From: SSC3 sp963769585
Lineage (GTDB): Bacteria; Actinomycetota; Actinomycetes; Propionibacteriales; Nocardioidaceae
DNA: 64,000 bases
Reading direction: 5' to 3'
Assembly: GCA_963769585.1 (NCBI GenBank)
Contig: CAVYMJ010000006.1
Location: forward strand, 2,548,305-2,612,304
Positions 60,829 through 64,000 of this stretch are shown in pieces. Position 1 is the first letter of the stretch. Each line of letters starts with the position of its first letter. The notes beneath the pieces are model-generated. The model was not told where the DNA came from. It searched no databases and saw nothing but the letters and a program-made list of their open reading frames with translations. The translations under genes and the position numbers were made by a program.

Positions 60829-61079
60829 GCGAGGTGGCCGTGCCCATCGGGCGAACTCGCTGTAGAACGGCGGGAATACCGTGACTGACTCATCAACCGT
60901 CCGACCCCTGAGTCGAGAAAACAGGCCCGGATCTCCTCAGGCATCCGGCAGCCCGAATTGGTCTCAGCCACGAGCTGCAGCGCTTCTCGGGCGACGCCGT
61001 GCATGAAGGCGTGGGCCTCGGAGCCGCGTTCGATCAGGGCACCTCGGTTGACCTGCCCCAGGAACGTCGTGAGGTCCAT
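60829..61079 (-). pseudogene. Truncated, frameshifted sugar O-acetyltransferase (maltose acetyltransferase type)
   Basis: Starting at ATG 61079, the frame reads a typical opening with ETNSGCRMPEEIRACF. The expected continuation GRTVDESVTVFPPFYSEF follows in a shifted frame (frameshift near 60905). After that the similarity stops, close to the tmRNA-like sequence. The hexapeptide-repeat catalytic part is absent, so the gene is dead. Confidence 0.65.
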
Positions 61080-61172
61080 CCAGAATCCTGTCTCGTGTTT
61101 GCTGGTCAGTTGCTGGCGGACTCGATGACCGCCGTGACCGAACCGTCCAGTTCTGCGATGCGAGCGGCCGCA

Positions 61173-61700
61173 TCACCCCTTGAGGCGTCCGAGAACCACG
61201 ATCCCCGACCAATAGGTCTGGTCGCCGTACCAGATGACGAAGTCGTTGCCGGGTGCGTAGTAGCCCACATCGCCGACGTCCGGGTCATCTCCCTCGGGCT
61301 GGCCATCGAGCGAGAGGGGCGATGGAAGTCGTCCCGTTTTCTCGACGCCGCCGTGGTCGCGCATACAGATGGTCGTAGGGAGTTGCGCCAGCAGGTCGCG
61401 GGCTGCGGCGCTGTCCGTGAGCGTGGCTGCAAACCGCTGCACGTTGATTCTGATCTGTATGTCCACGGAGTCCTCCTGACTACCTTCGCTATTGGTTGTG
61501 TTCTCGCCACGAGGCGCCGTCGACGTAGTACCGGTCGGAGATTCCAGAGCAGCTGACGGACTGATCGGCTGCGTGGATCGGTCTCTGTCCGTCTCGCCGC
61601 TGCTGCAGGCGGCGATTCCTGCTGCTGCCACCGCGAGCGCCAACGGAACGGCCACCCGACGTCGGGGCAGCCTCTCGGTTACCTTGCTACCGACGCTCAT
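61173..61700 (-). CDS. Cyclophilin-like-fold lipoprotein
   Basis: A 175-residue protein. The signal peptide ends in a lipobox (AGIAAC) and a low-complexity S/T-rich linker follows (about 35-75). The C-terminal domain, VQRFAATLTDSAAARDLLAQLP through VGDVGYYAPGNDFVIWYGD, matches the cyclophilin-like fold family seen beside cupins and alcohol dehydrogenases. It overlaps the cupin gene by 14 bases and is probably co-transcribed with it. Confidence 0.78.
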   Translation of the reverse strand: MSVGSKVTERLPRRRVAVPLALAVAAAGIAACSSGETDRDRSTQPISPSAALESPTGTTSTAPRGENTTNSEGSQEDSVDIQIRINVQRFAATLTDSAAARDLLAQLPTTICMRDHGGVEKTGRLPSPLSLDGQPEGDDPDVGDVGYYAPGNDFVIWYGDQTYWSGIVVLGRLKG

Positions 61701-62082
61701 GTTCTTCGTCCGTGACGTGGTCGAGCCAGGTCACGACTTGCCCGGTGGCGTCGACCTCCTGGATGGCGACATGAGCCATGAAGCGATCCGCAGTTGCGCC
61801 GTGCCAGTGTTCCTCTTGGGGTTCGATGTAGACCACGTCGCCGGGTCGGATCGCCTGAACGCCGTTGCTGCGTGGCCACGTAGCCGATCCCGTCGGTGAC
61901 GTAGAGGGTCTGCCTTTGGAGTGCGTGTGCCAGGCCGTGCGGGCACCCGGAGTGAACCGGACGTGCGCGCAGCCGACGGCCGACTGCTCATCAGGATTGC
62001 GGATGCCGTCGATGTAGACGGTGCCGGTGAACCAGTCTGCAGGTCCGGTGGCTGTCTCACCGCCACTCCTGGTGAACTGCAT
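61687..62082 (-). CDS. Cupin-domain protein with compensated frameshifts
   Basis: A 131-residue small cupin from ATG 62082. Metal-binding motif 1 is VRFTPGARTAWHTHSKG and motif 2 is IRPGDVVYIEPQEEHWHGAT. Between them about 17 residues (61865-61915) read in the wrong frame: the neighbouring frame gives QTLYVTDGIGYVATQ, which fits the family. One missing base and one extra base restore the frame. The protein may be misfolded, or the sequence may contain errors. The open frame also runs upstream into the alcohol dehydrogenase remnant. Confidence 0.7.
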   Translation of the reverse strand: MQFTRSGGETATGPADWFTGTVYIDGIRNPDEQSAVGCAHVRFTPGARTAWHTHSKGRPSTSPTGSATWPRSNGVQAIRPGDVVYIEPQEEHWHGATADRFMAHVAIQEVDATGQVVTWLDHVTDEEHERR

Positions 62083-62119
62083 CAGGACCGTCCGTCCAGA
62101 GGGCTGACCTTGACCAGGG

Positions 62120-62640
62120 CCCTTGATGGCACGACGCTCGTCCATGGCGAGGGGGCCTTCGGCGATGTCGTCCAGGGCGACCGACAAGTCGAAGACCTTG
62201 CCCGGGTTGATCTCACCGTCGAGAACCGCCTGCATCAGCTCGGGCTGGTAGAACCGGGCCGCGCGGGGCCGCCGCGTGTGCCGATATTGCGGAAGAACGG
62301 GACATTGGCGTCGACGGTGGCGTCGTGCGGGATGCCCACTCGGCCGACAATGGCGCCAGCCTTGGCGAAGGCGGTGTCGGTGGCGAAGGCGGTGTCGGTG
62401 GCGTCCTTACCTCCGACGCAATCAAGCACGGCGTCAGCGCCGTAACCGTTGGTCAGGTGCTTGAGTTGCTGGACTGCTTCCTCACCACGGGCGGTGATGA
62501 TGTCGGTAGCGCCCCACTCGCGGGCGAGTGCGTGGCGAGACTCGGTTCTACTGCCGAGCACGATGATCCGCTTGGCGCCGAGAAGCTTGGCGGACGGCAC
62601 GCCGCCGCTGCTTCCTTGGGAGCATGGATCTCTCACTGTT
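62120..62640 (-). pseudogene. Zinc-type alcohol dehydrogenase remnant
   Basis: The Rossmann half of a medium-chain dehydrogenase is recognisable: AKLLGAKRIIVLGSR, ALAREWGATDIITARGEEA and LTNGYGADAVLDCVGG. A frameshift near 62250 interrupts it, after which INPGKVFDLSVALDDIAEG and MDERRAIK follow in another frame. A third lesion removes the normal end. The N-terminal catalytic domain is missing, and an 18-base duplication is present. It must be non-functional. Confidence 0.8.
62364..62399. repeat. 18-bp tandem duplication in the dehydrogenase remnant
   Basis: Two perfect copies of an 18-base unit duplicate six residues (ATDTAF) in frame inside the dehydrogenase pseudogene. Confidence 0.85.
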
Positions 62641-62688
62641 CGGCGTTCGCGCCGCGTCTGGGACCCTGCGAGCGTCGTAAGGATGTCT

Positions 62689-62778
62689 CACGACGGCGAG
62701 AAGTCTGATCATGGCGACGCCTCGGTGCTGGCCGACATCCTGGGCACCGACCGACATCAGCATCGCCCGCTTGCGCGA
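62689..62778 (+). mobile_element. IS110-family transposase fragment
   Basis: About 30 codons read EKSDHGDASVLADIL then GTDRHQHRPLA, the typical K-S-D-x-x-D-A-x-VLAD block of IS110 (DEDD) transposases. Nothing else of the transposase is visible. It lies beside the truncated N-terminal end of the dehydrogenase remnant and probably records the insertion that broke it. Confidence 0.65.
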
Positions 62779-62815
62779 TGTCTGATGCGTCACAGCGCCG
62801 CGACCGGGCGCGCTG

Positions 62816-63091
62816 TCAGGCCGAAGGCCGGGCGAACGGCCGGACTTGGGTCATCGCCGCGAGTTCGGTGGCGACCTGGCGCCAGCGCGGGTTGGTGAGC
62901 CAGACGTCGCCGACCCTCACGGTTGGTGAGATCTCATTGCCTGCGTTCACTGCGCGGACCTGTGCTGCGCCTGCCTCGTCGTCGCGGAAGGAGATCGCGA
63001 CGTACGACACGCGGTGCGCCCGTAAGGCAGCGCGCAGGCGAAGGCCGAACGGGCAGCCGGGCTTGTAGTAGACGATCGCATGGCCAGCCAC
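62816..63091 (-). CDS. Glutaredoxin-like protein (monothiol CPFG)
   Basis: About 91 residues. The GTG at 63091 has AAGGAG seven bases upstream; a further ATG at 63109 would lie inside the operator. The active site is YYKPGCPFGLRL, with one cysteine where classical glutaredoxins have CPYC. The glutathione-binding TVRVGDVWLTNP region follows, with the cis-proline in SPTV. It is divergent from a TetR gene with a palindrome between. Confidence 0.78.
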   Translation of the reverse strand: MAGHAIVYYKPGCPFGLRLRAALRAHRVSYVAISFRDDEAGAAQVRAVNAGNEISPTVRVGDVWLTNPRWRQVATELAAMTQVRPFARPSA

Positions 63092-63105
63092 AACTTCTCT
63101 CCTTA

Positions 63106-63122
63106 TCATAGTGTCACTATGA
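63106..63122. promoter_or_regulatory. TetR-type operator between glutaredoxin and TetR genes
   Basis: TCATAGTG-T-CACTATGA, eight-base perfect arms around one base, overlaps the glutaredoxin leader. A further half-site TACTATGA lies at 63135-63142. The TACTAT there could be the -10 box of the TetR gene, whose GTG follows seven bases later, so a leaderless mRNA is possible. Confidence 0.7.
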
Positions 63123-63146
63123 CGAGCATATGGTTACTATGATTCG

Positions 63147-63749
63147 GTGGTCAAGCGCGCGAACGGGTATCGGGAACAGCAGGCTGAGGCAACCAAGGAC
63201 CGCGTCGCCTCAGCCGCTCGAGGACTCTTCGCGGAGCGCGGATACACCGGCACCACCATCACCGCCATCTCCGACGCCGCCGGCGTGCCCGCCCAGACCA
63301 TCTACTCGGCGCTCGGGAACAAGGCAGGCATCCTCGCTCGGGTCACCGAGGCCTGGATGCGCGAAACCAACACGCCCGCCCTTGCCCAGGCCTACTTCGA
63401 GGAGCCCGACTCAGCCCGAAGGCTGCGGATGTTCGCCTCCCTGAACCGCCACCAGCTCGATGCGGGCGCCGACATCTTGAACATCTATCGCGACGCGGCT
63501 CGGACCGATCCGGCGATGACGGCCGCACTCCACGCGATGATGAGCTCGCGAGAGCGCGAGATCGCCAAGTTGCTGCGCTCGGTGGCCTCAGACCTCCGCC
63601 CCGGGCTAAGCATCGCGGATGCGCTTGCAACCACGCTGGCGCTCTGTGTAGACGCTGCCTACGAAACACTGCGCGCGGCAGGCTGGGACGGGACACGCTA
63701 CGAGCAATGGCTCGGAGATGCCCTCGTCGGGCAACTGATACGCGCGTGA
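63147..63749 (+). CDS. TetR/AcrR family transcriptional regulator
   Basis: A 200-residue regulator with a GTG start and no ribosome-binding site, consistent with leaderless translation. The helix-turn-helix (about residues 12-58) contains KDRVASAARGLFAERGYTGTTITAI and the recognition segment VPAQTIYSALGNKAGIL. It probably represses itself and the divergent glutaredoxin gene through the palindrome at 63106-63122. The inducer is unknown. Confidence 0.9.
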   Translation: MVKRANGYREQQAEATKDRVASAARGLFAERGYTGTTITAISDAAGVPAQTIYSALGNKAGILARVTEAWMRETNTPALAQAYFEEPDSARRLRMFASLNRHQLDAGADILNIYRDAARTDPAMTAALHAMMSSREREIAKLLRSVASDLRPGLSIADALATTLALCVDAAYETLRAAGWDGTRYEQWLGDALVGQLIRA

Positions 63750-64000
63750 ACTCCTCTGTTGACCTGCCGAGATCCCGCGTCTTTCCGCCGCCAAGTCGCG
63801 CGCTTCTTCTTCTGATGGAGGCGCCGCTGCTTGGACCTTCTCGACGGCTTGGTCGAAACGCGTACCGGAGACGGCGGCTTCATCGCTTCCTCGAGTAACT
63901 CCGCGAGGCGGTCCTGTGCCGCGCGGCGGTTACGGAACTGGGAACGGTGCTCGGCCGCGACGACCACGACCTCATCGCCAAGACGGGCGAGCATCCGCTG
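63698..64000 (-). CDS. arfB: ArfB/YaeJ-like peptidyl-tRNA hydrolase, C-terminal part (5' end outside window)
   Basis: The frame is open to the right edge. The visible part (about 100 residues) reads VVVAAEHRSQFRNRRAAQDR, LAELLEEAMKPP and the basic tail RSKQRRLHQKKKRATWRR, as in ArfB/ICT1 release-factor-like hydrolases that rescue stalled ribosomes. The GGQ catalytic motif must lie beyond the window. The tail is longer than usual (about 25 extra residues) and overlaps the end of the convergent TetR gene by 52 bases, so the original stop may have been lost. Confidence 0.78.
   Translation of the reverse strand, partial: QRMLARLGDEVVVVAAEHRSQFRNRRAAQDRLAELLEEAMKPPSPVRVSTKPSRRSKQRRLHQKKKRATWRRKDAGSRQVNRGVHARISCPTRASPSHCS

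Overview
The window is high-GC DNA with actinobacterial features: GTG and TTG starts, many ATGA overlaps and an RpfB-type resuscitation factor. The gene order is the actinobacterial housekeeping block pmt / rsmI-tatD-rpfB-rsmA-ispE ... tRNA-Gln-glmU-prs ... pth-rplY. It resembles a Nocardioides-like member of the Propionibacteriales. That placement is inferred from gene content and order and was not tested.

Region 1 (1-25 kb) is a cell-surface polysaccharide and secreted-protein locus. It opens with an exopolysaccharide operon: glycosyltransferase, Gfo/Idh/MocA oxidoreductase, a TIM-barrel-like protein, an O-antigen-ligase-like membrane protein and a low-molecular-weight tyrosine phosphatase. 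A Wzz/tyrosine-kinase-like chain-length regulator on the opposite strand and a second glycosyltransferase follow. Next come two pairs of paralogous secreted proteins. One pair is right-handed beta-helix proteins (6.9-8.6 kb and 14.9-18.4 kb). The other is giant propeller/LamG/PKD proteins (9.5-13.7 kb and 19.6-25.0 kb). Three of these four proteins end in the same unrecognised domain of about 210-220 residues. Interspersed are a PAP2-family membrane protein lacking the catalytic PSGH histidine, a lipoprotein and an APH-type kinase.

Region 2 (25-47.7 kb) is mostly core: rplY, pth, a sulfotransferase, prs, glmU, tRNA-Gln (with a 64-bp triplicated leader), two different fatty-acid desaturases around a TetR gene, a Tam-like methyltransferase with a divergent MarR regulator, an ABC-F ATPase, ispE, rsmA, rpfB, tatD, rsmI, pmt, aldehyde dehydrogenase plus SDR, PRC-barrel proteins and a second PAP2 protein. 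A shared palindrome upstream of both desaturases suggests a small fatty-acid unsaturation regulon.

Region 3 (47.7-64 kb) is accessory and partly decaying. It holds an FAD/Rieske oxidoreductase carrying a fresh 138-bp in-frame duplication, YihY, SnoaL and LuxR proteins, an ABC exporter and a propeller lipoprotein. A SnoaL remnant, a LuxR-ATPase regulator and an FAD monooxygenase follow. After these comes a tmRNA-3'-end-like sequence at which an O-acetyltransferase gene is truncated. Beyond it lie a cyclophilin-like lipoprotein, a cupin with compensating frameshifts, an alcohol dehydrogenase pseudogene next to an IS110 transposase scrap, a glutaredoxin/TetR divergent pair, and the C-terminal part of an ArfB-like peptidyl-tRNA hydrolase running off the right edge.
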